DNA from: JBBRYB01 sp038238115
GTDB lineage: Bacteria > Actinomycetota > Actinomycetes > Propionibacteriales > Nocardioidaceae
DNA: 64,000 nt
NCBI GenBank assembly: GCA_038238115.1
Contig: JBBRYB010000010.1
Span: 1-64,000 of the forward strand
Direction of reading: 5' to 3'
How positions within the stretch are numbered: the first letter of the stretch is position 1; every line of letters starts with the position of its first letter. This document shows, one piece after another, positions 36,613-45,685 of the stretch. Both the position numbers and the translations under genes were made by a program. The notes under the pieces are model-generated. The model did not search any database, was not told the DNA's origin, and worked only from the letters and a program-made list of their open reading frames with translations.

Positions 36613-39423
36613 ATGCTCGACGACGACAACAAGTCGCCCCAACAGACCCAACCGACCCCAACGACCCCCCCGACCTCCGACCCACCCGGACGCCGGCCAC
36701 GACGCCGGGCCGCCAGCCGTCCGGCCGGCCCACCGCAAGCAGCATCGAGTACGTCGCCCGGGCGGACCGCCCCGGCCACAGGGACGCCGCCGGTGACCAC
36801 ACCTGCGTCCACCCCATCGCCCGCGCCGCCCGCCCCGCCTGCCGAAGTGGCTGCGATCACGGTGGAGCACAGCGACGGCTCCGCAGCCCCGACGCCGGTG
36901 CCGGCCGACGAGGTGGCACCGGCCAAGAAGGCAACCCGCAAGGCGTCGACCAAGAGGTCCAGCAAGAAGGCCGCCGCGAACTCACAGGGAACGGACGCAG
37001 ACAGCCAGCCTGTCGCCGAGGCCCCGGCTGTCGACGAGCCGGTCTCCGGCGCTGAAGCCGTCGCGGAGAAGCCGAAGCGGAGGCGGGCAGCCAAGAAGAC
37101 AGCCGCACCCCAGTCGCCACCACAGGCTGCGTCCGACAATCAGCCGGGCGAACTCGTGACTCCCGAGTCGCCGAGCGCCACCCGCTCTGACGCCATCGCT
37201 TCGCCGGTGGCTCTGCTCTTCCAGGCACCTGATCCCACGGACACGCCCACGAGAAGCCAGGCAGCTGCGGCAAGGGCCTGGGTCGACGACCAGACCGAGC
37301 GCGCTGACGAGGCGGCTGAGCAGCCGGACACGTCGAGACGGGCCGGCCCGGTCACCATGTCCGAGGAAGTCGCGGCGGAGGCCGGCACGTCGCCTGCAGG
37401 ACAGGACCCCGACGAGGGTGGCAGCAACCGTCGCCGGCGTTCGCGAGGCGGCCGGAACCGGCGCAAGTCCGGTGCAGAGAGCGGCGACGGGTCAGCACGT
37501 GCGAGCAGTCCCGACTCGACCGGTCCCGACTCGACCGGGCCCGACTCGACCAGCCCGGACTCGACCAGCACAGCATCGAGCCGGGCCGACTCGGGCGAGC
37601 CCGAGTTGGCCCGGGCCGAGACCAAGGCGGGCGACCAGGCATCCGACGACGCCAATGCCGGCGACGGCGAGGAAGGCAGTTCGTCGCATCGCAGGCGTCA
37701 GCGTCGACGCGGTGGTGGCAGCGGTGGCGCCGACAGCGCGACGGAGTCGGGGGACACGGTGGTCAGGGTGCGCCAGCCGCGCAGCCAGAAGGAGGCGATC
37801 TCCTCCGTCGAAGGCTCGACCCGCATCGAGGCGAAGAAGCAGCGCCGTCGGGAGGGCCGCGAGGCCGGCCGTCGGCGTCCACCGATCCTGAGCGAGTCCG
37901 AGTTCCTGGCCCGCCGCGAGTCCGTCGAGCGGGTGATGGCCATCCGCCAGCGCGGTGAGACCACCCAGATCGCCGTACTCGAGGACGACGTGCTCGTGGA
38001 GCACTACGTGGCTCTGGAGTCGCAGAGCTCGATCATCGGAAACGTCTATCTCGGCCGCGTGCAGAACGTGCTGCCGAGCATGGAGGCCGCGTTCATCGAC
38101 ATCGGCAAGGGCCGCAACGCGGTCCTGTATGCCGGTGAGGTCAACTGGAGCCTGATGAGCGGCGGAAACCAGCCGCGCCGGATCGAGAACGCGCTGAAGC
38201 CGGGCCAGACCATCTTGGTCCAGGTCAGCAAGGACCCGGTCGGGCACAAGGGGGCACGGCTCACCAGCCAGGTCAGCCTGCCTGGTCGCTACCTCGTCTA
38301 CGTCCCGGGCGGTGGCACCAGCGGCATCAGCCGCAAGCTTGCCGACACCGAGCGCAGCCGCCTCAAGAGCCTGCTCAAGGACATCCTTCCCGACGACGCG
38401 GGAGTCATCATCCGCACGGCCGCCGAGGGCGCCAGCGAGGAGGAGCTCGTGCGCGACGTCACCCGCCTCACGGCCCGCTGGGAGGACGTCGAGAAGAAGG
38501 CCAAGAACGGCCAGGCGCCGCAGCTTCTGTATGCCGAGCCCGACACGACACTCAAGGTGGTGCGCGACCTCTTCACCGAGGACTTCGCCAAGCTCGTCAT
38601 CTCGGGTGACGACGCCTGGGACATGGTGAACGGCTACGTCCAGCACGTGGCGCCAGACCTGGCCGTGCGGCTGGAACGTTTCGAGGGCGACAGTGACGTC
38701 TTCGCCAGCTACCGCATCGACGAGCAGATCGCCAAGGCGCTCGACCGCAAGGTGTGGCTGCCATCCGGTGGCTCACTCGTGATCGACCGGACCGAGGCGA
38801 TGACCGTCGTCGACGTCAACACGGGCAAGTTCACCGGTTCCGGTGGAAACCTCGAGGAGACGGTCACCAAGAACAACCTGGAGGCGGCCGAGGAGATGGT
38901 GCGCCAGCTGCGGCTGCGCGACATCGGCGGCATTATCGTCATCGACTTCATCGACATGGTGCTGGAGAACAACCGTGACCTCGTGCTGACCCGCCTCGTC
39001 GAGTGCCTGGGTCGCGACCGCACCCGGCACCAGGTCGCGGAGGTCACGTCGCTCGGCCTCGTGCAGATGACCCGCAAGCGCATCAGCACTGGCTTGCTCG
39101 AGGCGTTCAGCCACACCTGCGACCAGTGTCAGGGCCGGGGCGTGATGATCGAGCGGGAGCCGGTCGTGGAAGCGAAGAACGCCGACAACGGCCACCGGCA
39201 TCACCCCGGCGCCAAGTCCGACAGCGGGGCGCGGGGCGGGTCGAACCGTTCGACGAACCGGCGGCGTGGCTCTCGGTCGGCCTCGAGCGGCGATGACGCT
39301 GACAGCAGCGGCGGCTCCGGCGCTGCCAACGCCGGTGACGGTGACGGCGGCGCGGGGGACGGGTCCTCGGCTGCTGCTGCCGCAGAGCTCAGCGCTGGTC
39401 CGGTCTCCATCTCGGTGCCCTGA
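36613..39423 (+). CDS. rne: Ribonuclease E/G
   Basis: The main endoribonuclease for mRNA decay and rRNA/tRNA processing. It is 936 residues, in the actinobacterial layout with an N-terminal disordered arm (residues 1-420, rich in Ala, Pro, Glu, Arg, including four PDST[G/S] repeats), an S1 domain (GNVYLGRVQNVLPSMEAAFIDIG), and the catalytic core (VVDVNTGKFTGSGGNLEETV, IIVIDFIDM with the metal aspartates). The Zn-link CDQCQGRG forms the dimer bridge, and a Gly/Asp-rich C-terminal arm follows. ATG 36613 has GAGGAG five bases upstream; an ATG 69 bases earlier lacks one. It leads into cyclodeaminase (convergent) and is close to rplU/rpmA as usual. Confidence 0.95.
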   Translation: MLDDDNKSPQQTQPTPTTPPTSDPPGRRPRRRAASRPAGPPQAASSTSPGRTAPATGTPPVTTPASTPSPAPPAPPAEVAAITVEHSDGSAAPTPVPADEVAPAKKATRKASTKRSSKKAAANSQGTDADSQPVAEAPAVDEPVSGAEAVAEKPKRRRAAKKTAAPQSPPQAASDNQPGELVTPESPSATRSDAIASPVALLFQAPDPTDTPTRSQAAAARAWVDDQTERADEAAEQPDTSRRAGPVTMSEEVAAEAGTSPAGQDPDEGGSNRRRRSRGGRNRRKSGAESGDGSARASSPDSTGPDSTGPDSTSPDSTSTASSRADSGEPELARAETKAGDQASDDANAGDGEEGSSSHRRRQRRRGGGSGGADSATESGDTVVRVRQPRSQKEAISSVEGSTRIEAKKQRRREGREAGRRRPPILSESEFLARRESVERVMAIRQRGETTQIAVLEDDVLVEHYVALESQSSIIGNVYLGRVQNVLPSMEAAFIDIGKGRNAVLYAGEVNWSLMSGGNQPRRIENALKPGQTILVQVSKDPVGHKGARLTSQVSLPGRYLVYVPGGGTSGISRKLADTERSRLKSLLKDILPDDAGVIIRTAAEGASEEELVRDVTRLTARWEDVEKKAKNGQAPQLLYAEPDTTLKVVRDLFTEDFAKLVISGDDAWDMVNGYVQHVAPDLAVRLERFEGDSDVFASYRIDEQIAKALDRKVWLPSGGSLVIDRTEAMTVVDVNTGKFTGSGGNLEETVTKNNLEAAEEMVRQLRLRDIGGIIVIDFIDMVLENNRDLVLTRLVECLGRDRTRHQVAEVTSLGLVQMTRKRISTGLLEAFSHTCDQCQGRGVMIEREPVVEAKNADNGHRHHPGAKSDSGARGGSNRSTNRRRGSRSASSGDDADSSGGSGAANAGDGDGGAGDGSSAAAAAELSAGPVSISVP
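37510..37569 (+). repeat. 15-bp in-frame tandem repeat in rne
   Basis: Four consecutive 15-bp units of the form CCCGACTCGACCgGt encode PDSTG, PDSTG, PDSTS and PDSTS in the disordered N-terminal arm. Confidence 0.85.
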
Positions 39424-39463
39424 GTTCCGGCCTCCCGTCGTTCGCCGCGGCGTGTCCGGCGGG

Positions 39464-40039
39464 TCAGCGGTCCAGAGTCTCGAGGACCGTGACGACGCGG
39501 CCGGTCCGCACTACCCAGGCCGCCGCCTCCTCAACGGGGTTCGTGCTCCGGGCGTGTACGGCGTTGAGACGAACCAGCCGCGCCGCACTACGGACGCTGG
39601 CATCGGCGAGGTAGGCCGCCGTCACCGCCTCCCCGACGAGGTGAGCCTTGCCGTGCACCGCAACGAGCTCCGCCTGCTCGGCCACCCGGGCTCCCGCCTC
39701 GCAGATGCCGAGCGGTACGGCGCACGCGCCGAGCGCGGCAGCCGTGATCGCGGAGCGCCGTCCGGCCTCGTCGGCGGGCAGCTTCCAGGCGGCCAACAGC
39801 CGTCCGAACGCCTCGTCGTCGGTGGCGGCGAGCTCCCCCAACTGGTCGGGAAGCGACTCGAGGTCACGGACGACGGGCTCGCCCATCTCCCCGGCGAAGC
39901 GCGCCGCCATCACGACCAGAGAGGCCGCAAGTGCACACGTCATCGCGCAACAGGTTGCCGCTCCAGCCTGAGGCGTTCGGTCCGACGTACGACGAAGGGC
40001 CAGGTCGAACGGGACCGAGAACAGCTCGCCAGGGCTCAC
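39464..40039 (-). CDS. Cyclodeaminase/cyclohydrolase family protein (FTCD C-terminal domain type)
   Basis: A 191-residue helical protein of the formiminotransferase-cyclodeaminase / methenyl-THF cyclohydrolase family. The N-terminal TPQAGAATCCAMTCALAASLVVMAARF matches the usual TPAPGGGS-to-membrane-like helix of the family, and the rest fits its all-helical dimer. It lies 19 bases behind fhs on the same strand, which supports a role in interconverting formimino-, methenyl- and formyl-tetrahydrofolate. I chose GTG 40039, which keeps the conserved N-terminus; no strong ribosome binding site is seen. The usual glycine-rich loop is altered here (QAGAATC). Confidence 0.8.
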   Translation of the reverse strand: MSPGELFSVPFDLALRRTSDRTPQAGAATCCAMTCALAASLVVMAARFAGEMGEPVVRDLESLPDQLGELAATDDEAFGRLLAAWKLPADEAGRRSAITAAALGACAVPLGICEAGARVAEQAELVAVHGKAHLVGEAVTAAYLADASVRSAARLVRLNAVHARSTNPVEEAAAWVVRTGRVVTVLETLDR

Positions 40040-40058
40040 AGCGGCGCAGGGAACCGAG

Positions 40059-41750
40059 TCAGGACAGTCCGACGATCTCGCCGGACTCGTCGAGGTCGAT
40101 CCGGCTCGCGGCCGGCGATCCGCCCAGACCGGGCATGGTCCGCATGTCTCCGGCGAGCGGGTAGATGAACCCGGCGCCGACCGATGCCCGCACCTCGCGG
40201 ATCGGCAGCCGCCAGCCGGTCGGCGCACCCAGCAGGCTTGGGTCTGACGAGATCGACAGGTGGGTCTTCGCCACGCAGATCGGGAGGTTGCCGAAGCCGG
40301 CCCGCTCGAACCGGTCGAGCTGCCGGCTGGCCGCCGGGGCGTAGTCGACCCCGTCGGCACCGTACACGCGGGTGGCGATCGTCTCGATCTTGTCCCTGAG
40401 CGGTATGTCGGTGGGGTAGAGCGGAGCGAAGTTGCTGGGCTCGTTGGCGGCGTCGGTGACCGCTTCGGCCAGCTCAATGGCGCCGCGCCCGCCGTCGTTG
40501 AAGTGCGTGCACACAGCGACGCGCGCTCCCGCCGCCTCGGCGATCTGACGGATCATGGCGTGCTCGGAGGGGTGGTCGGTGGGGAAGGCGTTCACGGCCA
40601 CGACCGGAGACACGCCATGGATGCGGATGTTGTCGATCTGCTTGACGAGGTTGGCGGCACCGGCCGCCACGTCGTCGGGACACTCCGCCAACAGGTCTGC
40701 GGGCAGCGGCTTGCCGGCGACGATCCTGAACTTCCCCGAGTGCGCCTTGAGGGCCCGGACCGTGGCCACGACCACCGCGGCGTCCGGCTTCTCACCCGAC
40801 ACCCGGCACTTGATGTTGAAGAAGCGCTCCGCCCCCATGTCGGCGCCGAAACCGGCTTCGGTGACGACGAAATCGCTGCTCCGCAACGCGATGAGGTCAG
40901 CCACGACCGACGAGTTCCCTGTCGCGATGTTGCCGAAGGGACCGGCGTGCACGAGCACGGGAGTGTTCTCCAGCGTCTGCATCAGGTTTGGCTTGATCGC
41001 GTCACGCATGATCACTGCCATGGAGCCGGCGGTGTGAAGCTGCTCCGCGGTCACCGGGACACCGGCACGGTTGTAGCCGACGACGATGCGGCCGAGCCGC
41101 TCGCGCAGGTCCTGGAGGGAGCGTGCCAGACCCAGGGTGGCCATCACTTCCGAGGCGGGCGTGATGTCGAAGCCGGTCTGCCGGGGGAGTCCGTCGGCCT
41201 TGGCGCCCAGCCCGGTGACGACCTGCCGTAGCGAGCGGTCGTTGACGTCGAGGACCCTGCGCCAGGTGATCTCCTGCAGGTCGAGGTCGAGCTCGTTGCC
41301 CTGGAAGACGTGGTTGTCGACCATCGCAGCCAATAGGTTGTGGGCCGCCGTGACCGCGTGGAAGTCACCGGTCAGGTGGAGGTTGAGCAGCTCCATGGGC
41401 ACGACCTGGCTGTATCCACCGCCCGCCGCACCGCCCTTGATCCCGAACGTCGGGCCCATCGACGGCTGGCGGACCGTCACCGTCGCCAGCTTGCCGATGT
41501 GCCGGAACGCCTGACCGAGCCCGACGGTCGTCGTCGTCTTGCCCTCGCCCAGGGGAGTCGGAGTGATCGCGCTGACGACGACATACTTGGCGCGGGGTCG
41601 ATCCGCCAACGCCTCGATCGCAGCGAGGTCGACCTTCAGCACATGGCGGCCGTAGGGCTCGAGCAGATCAGGAGTCAGCCCCATCTCCTCGGCGACGAGG
41701 TCGATAGGCTTCAGGCTGGCGGCGCGGGCGATCTCGAGATCTGATCTCAT
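40059..41750 (-). CDS. fhs: Formate--tetrahydrofolate ligase
   Basis: Makes 10-formyl-THF from formate, THF and ATP. It is 563 residues, the normal size. The ATP-binding loop TPLGEGKTTTTVGL, the segment GPTFGIKGGAAGGGYSQVVPMEELN-like region, and AGFGADMGAERFFNIKCR are intact family marks. The start is ATG 41750, with AGGAG upstream. The open frame extending beyond (to 42575) is not conserved and covers the intergenic repeats. It forms an operon with the cyclodeaminase. A 24-bp palindrome 47 bases upstream is a likely operator. Confidence 0.96.
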   Translation of the reverse strand: MRSDLEIARAASLKPIDLVAEEMGLTPDLLEPYGRHVLKVDLAAIEALADRPRAKYVVVSAITPTPLGEGKTTTTVGLGQAFRHIGKLATVTVRQPSMGPTFGIKGGAAGGGYSQVVPMELLNLHLTGDFHAVTAAHNLLAAMVDNHVFQGNELDLDLQEITWRRVLDVNDRSLRQVVTGLGAKADGLPRQTGFDITPASEVMATLGLARSLQDLRERLGRIVVGYNRAGVPVTAEQLHTAGSMAVIMRDAIKPNLMQTLENTPVLVHAGPFGNIATGNSSVVADLIALRSSDFVVTEAGFGADMGAERFFNIKCRVSGEKPDAAVVVATVRALKAHSGKFRIVAGKPLPADLLAECPDDVAAGAANLVKQIDNIRIHGVSPVVAVNAFPTDHPSEHAMIRQIAEAAGARVAVCTHFNDGGRGAIELAEAVTDAANEPSNFAPLYPTDIPLRDKIETIATRVYGADGVDYAPAASRQLDRFERAGFGNLPICVAKTHLSISSDPSLLGAPTGWRLPIREVRASVGAGFIYPLAGDMRTMPGLGGSPAASRIDLDESGEIVGLS

Positions 41751-41796
41751 GGACGTGGTACTCCTGCTGTCGGTGTGCCGGCTGAGGGCCTCAAGG

Positions 41797-41820
41797 CATG
41801 CTGACTGATCAGTCAGCATG
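41797..41820. promoter_or_regulatory. 24-bp perfect palindrome upstream of fhs
   Basis: Each half reads CATGCTGACTGA inward to the centre with no loop, a form typical of a dimeric repressor operator (TGACTGATCAGTCA core). It is 47-70 bases before the fhs start. Confidence 0.6.
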
Positions 41821-42067
41821 TCACAAGGGCGCGTTGCACGGCGCTTGTTGCCTGGTTGTACACCCTGACCGCTTCCGGGACTATCCGAGGATAGGCGCCC
41901 AGCCTGCCGTGGTCCCAGGCGGGGTGGCGCCAGCTCTGCCGGAGACGGAACAAACCGTGGTCGCCGATTGGCGCTTCGCCGATGGGAACGCTGGCGTCCC
42001 GCCAGGTGCCGAGCGCCCGTGTCCTGAGTGACTGCCAGCCGCCTCGCCGGTGCTGATGCGTCGGCCT

Positions 42068-42146
42068 TGCCATGTGCACATGGCAGCTGCACTGTCTTTG
42101 CGGCGGATCTGCCATGTGCACACTGCTCATGCCTTGTGCACATGGC
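42068..42146. repeat. Dyad repeat family 2, copy B with adjoining 18-bp palindrome
   Basis: TGCCATGTGCACATGGCA (42068-42085) is a perfect palindrome. After 16 bases the element GGCGGATCTGCCATGTGCAC... (42102-42146) has perfect 12-bp arms GCCATGTGCACA and TGTGCACATGGC. It is homologous to 30639-30683. Confidence 0.7.
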
Positions 42147-42209
42147 AGACAGTAGGAAGGGGGGCCGGTGGGGGGTGGGAGTCAAGCGGCCGCGGCGGAG
42201 GCGGTGGTT

Positions 42210-42238
42210 TTGACCGTGGCCGGGGTGGTCCGTAGACT
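42210..42238 (+). promoter_or_regulatory. Sigma-A promoter of rplU-rpmA-obgE
   Basis: TTGACC (42210-42215) and TAGACT (42233-42238) are separated by exactly 17 bases, the best housekeeping promoter in the window. Transcription would start near 42245, giving a leader of about 134 nt. Confidence 0.75.
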
Positions 42239-42378
42239 TGGCGCTCGGCGCGCGTGTGCGCGTGCCTGTTCTTGCGCCCCGGAGCGCGTCTTCGGGTGCC
42301 CATGGGTGCAGCACCAGGCTCAGCACCAGGCTTTGCGCCAGCACGGGCTTGATTCCTACCGAAGAGAGTGAGTCCGCG

Positions 42379-42699
42379 GTGTACGCGATCGTGCGCAGTG
42401 GCGGCCAGCAGCAGAAGGTCGCCATCGGCGACGTCATAGAGATCGACAAGGTCTCGACCGCGCCGGGCGAGAGCTTGTCGCTTCCCGCCGTGCTCGTCGT
42501 CGACGGTGACACCGTCACCTCCGACGCGGCGACACTCGCCCACGTGGACGTGCAAGCCGAGGTGGTCGGAGCCACGAAGGGCCCGAAGATTCACATCCTC
42601 AAGTACAAGAACAAGACCGGTTACCGGAAACGGCAAGGCCACCGCCAGCACTACACACAGGTCAAGGTGACCGCTATCAACACGGCGTCTACCAAGTGA
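42379..42699 (+). CDS. rplU: 50S ribosomal protein L21
   Basis: A 106-residue large-subunit protein, beginning VYAIVRSGGQQQKVAIGD and ending with the L21 signature KKTGYRKRQGHRQHYTQVKV-like region (residues 75-95). GTG 42379 is the start, preceded by GAGAGTGAG. The open frame upstream is leader sequence. It forms the conserved rplU-rpmA-obgE operon. Confidence 0.97.
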   Translation: MYAIVRSGGQQQKVAIGDVIEIDKVSTAPGESLSLPAVLVVDGDTVTSDAATLAHVDVQAEVVGATKGPKIHILKYKNKTGYRKRQGHRQHYTQVKVTAINTASTK

Positions 42700-42739
42700 T
42701 CGACTCCCACCACGTGATCAAGGGCAAGAGAGTTTAGAC

Positions 42740-42997
42740 ATGGCACACAAGAAGGGTGCGGCCTCCACCAGGAACGGCCGCGACAGCAACTCTCAGCGCC
42801 TCGGTGTGAAGCGCTACGGTGGGCAGCTCGTCAACGCCGGCGAGATCATCGTCCGTCAGCGAGGCACTCACTTCCACCCGGGCACCAACGTCGGCCGAGG
42901 TGGCGACGACACACTCTTCGCGCTGGCGGCGGGAAACGTGCAGTTCGGCACGCGGCGCGGTCGCCGTGTCATCAACATCGTGCCGACTGCGCCGTAG
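42740..42997 (+). CDS. rpmA: 50S ribosomal protein L27
   Basis: An 85-residue ribosomal protein near the peptidyl-transferase centre. AHKKGAASTRNGRDSNSQRLGVK follows the initiator methionine with no cleavable N-terminal extension. GTHFHPGTNVGRGGDDTLFAL is the family signature. It lies 40 bases after rplU. Confidence 0.98.
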   Translation: MAHKKGAASTRNGRDSNSQRLGVKRYGGQLVNAGEIIVRQRGTHFHPGTNVGRGGDDTLFALAAGNVQFGTRRGRRVINIVPTAP

Positions 42998-43049
42998 TCT
43001 GCCGGTGCGACGAGCGCGTCTTCGACGAGGCCAGCAGATCTGTTTTGGG

Positions 43050-43082
43050 TGAGGGGCGAACCGCGCGGCGGGGCGCCCCTCA
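43050..43082 (+). terminator. Hairpin terminator after rpmA
   Basis: TGAGGGGCG (43050-43058) pairs perfectly with CGCCCCTCA (43074-43082), 53 bases after the rpmA stop and before the obgE leader. It may attenuate rather than fully stop transcription, because no T-run follows. Confidence 0.55.
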
Positions 43083-43208
43083 TCGCTTCTCGTTGAGTCA
43101 ATAGTCCACCGCCAGCCGGCCCTCGCCGGCTCACCCTCGGATCGTGGCGCGGCGGCAGCGGCAGCGGTGCCAGAGCCGACATCAGCAGCACAGACAAGGA
43201 GTACGCCG

Positions 43209-44570
43209 ATGGCGGTCCCGACGTTTGTTGACCGCGTAGTGCTCCACGTTTGCGGGGGGCGAGGCGGAAACGGGGTCGCCTCGGTACATCGGGAGAAGTT
43301 CAAGCCGCTCGGCGGCCCCGACGGCGGCAACGGCGGGCACGGCGGCGATGTGATTCTCCGGGTCGATCCCGACGTGACGACCCTGATCGACTACCACCAC
43401 GAGTCGCGCCGCTCGGCGACCAACGGCAAGCAGGGTCAAGGTGACCACCGCGCCGGTGCCCACGGCACGTCCTTGGTGCTGCCCGTCCCCGACGGCACGA
43501 TCGTGTCGAGCCCGCAGGGCGATGTGCTCGCCGACCTCGTCGGTGCCGGGACCGAGCTCGTCGTCGCCGCCGGCGGGCGCGGGGGCCTCGGCAACGCGGC
43601 GCTTGCGTCCAGGGCGCGCAAGGCGCCCGGCTTCGCTCTGCTCGGGGAGGCCGGCGACGAGCGAACCGTCGTACTCGAGCTCAAGATCGTCGCCGACGTC
43701 GGCCTGGTGGGATTTCCGAGTGCAGGCAAGTCCAGTCTCGTCGCCGCGGTCTCGCGCGCACGGCCGAAGATTGCCGACTACCCCTTCACCACCCTCATCC
43801 CGAGCCTCGGCGTCGTCACTGCAGGGGACACGACCTTCACGGTGGCGGATGTGCCCGGCTTGATCGAGGGTGCGAGCGAGGGACGCGGCCTCGGCCACGA
43901 CTTCCTGCGACACATCGAGAGGTGTGCCGCCCTGCTCCATGTCGTCGACTGCGCCACGATCGACCCAGGACGCGACCCGCTGAGTGACCTCGACGTGATG
44001 GAGCGCGAGCTTCTGGCCTACGGAGGCCTCGCCGACCGGCCCCGCCTCGTGGCGCTCAACAAGATCGACGTTCCCGAAGCTCGCGAGCTGGCCGATCTGG
44101 TGGTGCCCGAGCTACAGGCACGTGGGCTCCAAGTCTTCGAGATCTCGGCCGCCTCCAGGGAGGGCCTGCGTGAGCTGACGTTCGCCATCGGCGAGCTCGT
44201 CGCCAGGTCGCGGCGCCCACCCGACGATGTCGAGGCGACCCGAATCGTGCTGCGACCCACCGGGCCGGCCGACGCCGAGTTCACGATCAAGAACATCGAT
44301 GGGGCCTGGCACGTGCGCGGCGACAAGCCGCGGCGCTGGATCAAGCAGACCGACTTCAGCAACGACGAGGCGGTCGGCTACCTGGCCGACCGCCTCAACC
44401 GGCTCGGTGTCGAGGAGGAGCTGACCGCGCAGGGTGCTCAGGTGGGCGACGACGTGGTCATCGGAGAAGATGACAACGCTGTGGTCTTCGAGTTCGACCC
44501 CCAGGTTCAGGCGGGTGCGCAGACGATGCTCGGTCGTCGGGGTCGGGACCTGAGGCTCGAGGGACGATGA
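43209..44570 (+). CDS. obgE: GTPase Obg/CgtA
   Basis: A ribosome-assembly and stress GTPase of 453 residues. It has a glycine-rich Obg fold (GGRGGNGVASVHREKF, GGDGGNGGHGG-type repeats), a G domain with G1 GFPSAGKSSL, G3 DVPGLIEGA and G4 NKID, and an actinobacterial OCT domain at the C-terminus. The start is ATG 43209, with AAGGAG seven bases upstream. The stop overlaps the proB start (ATGA). Confidence 0.97.
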   Translation: MAVPTFVDRVVLHVCGGRGGNGVASVHREKFKPLGGPDGGNGGHGGDVILRVDPDVTTLIDYHHESRRSATNGKQGQGDHRAGAHGTSLVLPVPDGTIVSSPQGDVLADLVGAGTELVVAAGGRGGLGNAALASRARKAPGFALLGEAGDERTVVLELKIVADVGLVGFPSAGKSSLVAAVSRARPKIADYPFTTLIPSLGVVTAGDTTFTVADVPGLIEGASEGRGLGHDFLRHIERCAALLHVVDCATIDPGRDPLSDLDVMERELLAYGGLADRPRLVALNKIDVPEARELADLVVPELQARGLQVFEISAASREGLRELTFAIGELVARSRRPPDDVEATRIVLRPTGPADAEFTIKNIDGAWHVRGDKPRRWIKQTDFSNDEAVGYLADRLNRLGVEEELTAQGAQVGDDVVIGEDDNAVVFEFDPQVQAGAQTMLGRRGRDLRLEGR

Positions 44571-45685
44571 CGCCCTACGGCGCCCAGGCTCTCGCGGGCG
44601 CCCGACGTGTTGTCGTCAAGGTCGGCTCCTCCTCGCTGACGACGGCGCAGGTCGGTATCGACGAGGAGCGGATTATCGCGCTCGTCAGCGCCCTCGCCGC
44701 TGCGAGGCGCAAGTCGCTGGAGCTCGTGCTCGTCTCGTCAGGCGCCATCGCGGCCGGTCTCCCCCCACTCGGTCTCAAGGTCCGCCCTCGCGACCTCGCC
44801 CGTCAGCAGGCGGCGGCCAGCGTCGGTCAGGGACTGCTGATGCACCGCTACACCGCCGCCTTCGCCGCCCACGGCCAGCGCGTGGGACAGGTGCTGCTGA
44901 CTGTCGACGACGTGACCCGGCGCGGCCATTACCGCAACGCCTACCGCACGTTCGCCAAGCTGCTCGAGCTTGGGGTGCTGCCCATCGTCAACGAGAACGA
45001 CACGGTCGCCACTACCGAGATCCGCTTCGGTGATAACGACCGGCTCGCCGCGCTCGTCGCCCACCTCGTCCACGCCGACGCCTTGGTGCTTCTCTCCGAC
45101 ATCGACGGCGTCTACGACCGCGACCCCCGCGACACCTCGGCACGTCGGCTCACGCTGGTGCGCGGCACGGACGACACGACGCAGGTCGCGCGGAAGCGCG
45201 GCGGCTCGCTCGGCACGGGAGGTATGACGACCAAGCTCGAGGCAGCGCGGATCGCCACCGGTGCCGGCATTCCGGCCGTGGTGGCGCGCGCCGACCAGCT
45301 CGAGGCGGTGCTGGCGGGAGAGGAGGTCGGAACCTGGTTCGCTCCGACCGGCAAGCGGCGCTCGACCCGCCAGCTCTGGTTGCGCCACGCCACCGAACCA
45401 AGGGGCCAGCTGGTGCTCGACGCGGGAGCCGTCCGGGCAATCACCACGCGGGGCACCTCGCTACTGCCGGCGGGGGTGGTCGACGTACACGGGTCGTTCC
45501 ACGCGGGCGACCCGGTAGACCTCGTCGATGAAGCCGGAACGGCAGTTGCCCGCGGGCTCGTGAACTATGACTCGGACGAGGTCCCTGCGCTGCTCGGCCG
45601 CTCCACGCACGACCTCGCAGCCGACCTGGGGGACGGCTATGAGCGCGAGTTGGTGCATCGTGACGACCTCGTGTTGCTGGCGTAA
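44567..45685 (+). CDS. proB: Glutamate 5-kinase
   Basis: The first enzyme of proline synthesis, phosphorylating glutamate. It is 372 residues: an amino-acid-kinase domain (VVKVGSSSLT, SSGAIAAG, NENDTVAT, SDIDGVYDRDPR, GTGGMTTKLEAARIA) followed by a C-terminal PUA domain (GQLVLDAGAVRAI ... LVNYDSDEV). ATG 44567 overlaps the obgE stop. proA lies 770 bases on, after a small gene of its own. Confidence 0.97.
   Translation: MTPYGAQALAGARRVVVKVGSSSLTTAQVGIDEERIIALVSALAAARRKSLELVLVSSGAIAAGLPPLGLKVRPRDLARQQAAASVGQGLLMHRYTAAFAAHGQRVGQVLLTVDDVTRRGHYRNAYRTFAKLLELGVLPIVNENDTVATTEIRFGDNDRLAALVAHLVHADALVLLSDIDGVYDRDPRDTSARRLTLVRGTDDTTQVARKRGGSLGTGGMTTKLEAARIATGAGIPAVVARADQLEAVLAGEEVGTWFAPTGKRRSTRQLWLRHATEPRGQLVLDAGAVRAITTRGTSLLPAGVVDVHGSFHAGDPVDLVDEAGTAVARGLVNYDSDEVPALLGRSTHDLAADLGDGYERELVHRDDLVLLA

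Larger units (their letters stand above)
41751..42378. other. Long intergenic region between fhs and rplU
   Basis: Six hundred and twenty-eight bases without a supportable gene. From left to right it holds the fhs leader with a 24-bp palindrome (41797-41820), about 240 bases in which I see nothing definite, an 18-bp palindrome (42068-42085), the family 2 dyad repeat (42102-42146), the rplU promoter (42210-42238), and a 140-nt leader of rplU containing a 12-bp tandem duplication (42309-42332). Confidence 0.8.

Noticed and set aside
41751..42575. An extended N-terminus for formyl-THF synthetase
   Set aside because: The extra 275 residues are not conserved. They cover the palindrome, repeat family 2, and the rplU promoter and gene start. 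ATG 41750 has a ribosome binding site and matches the family.
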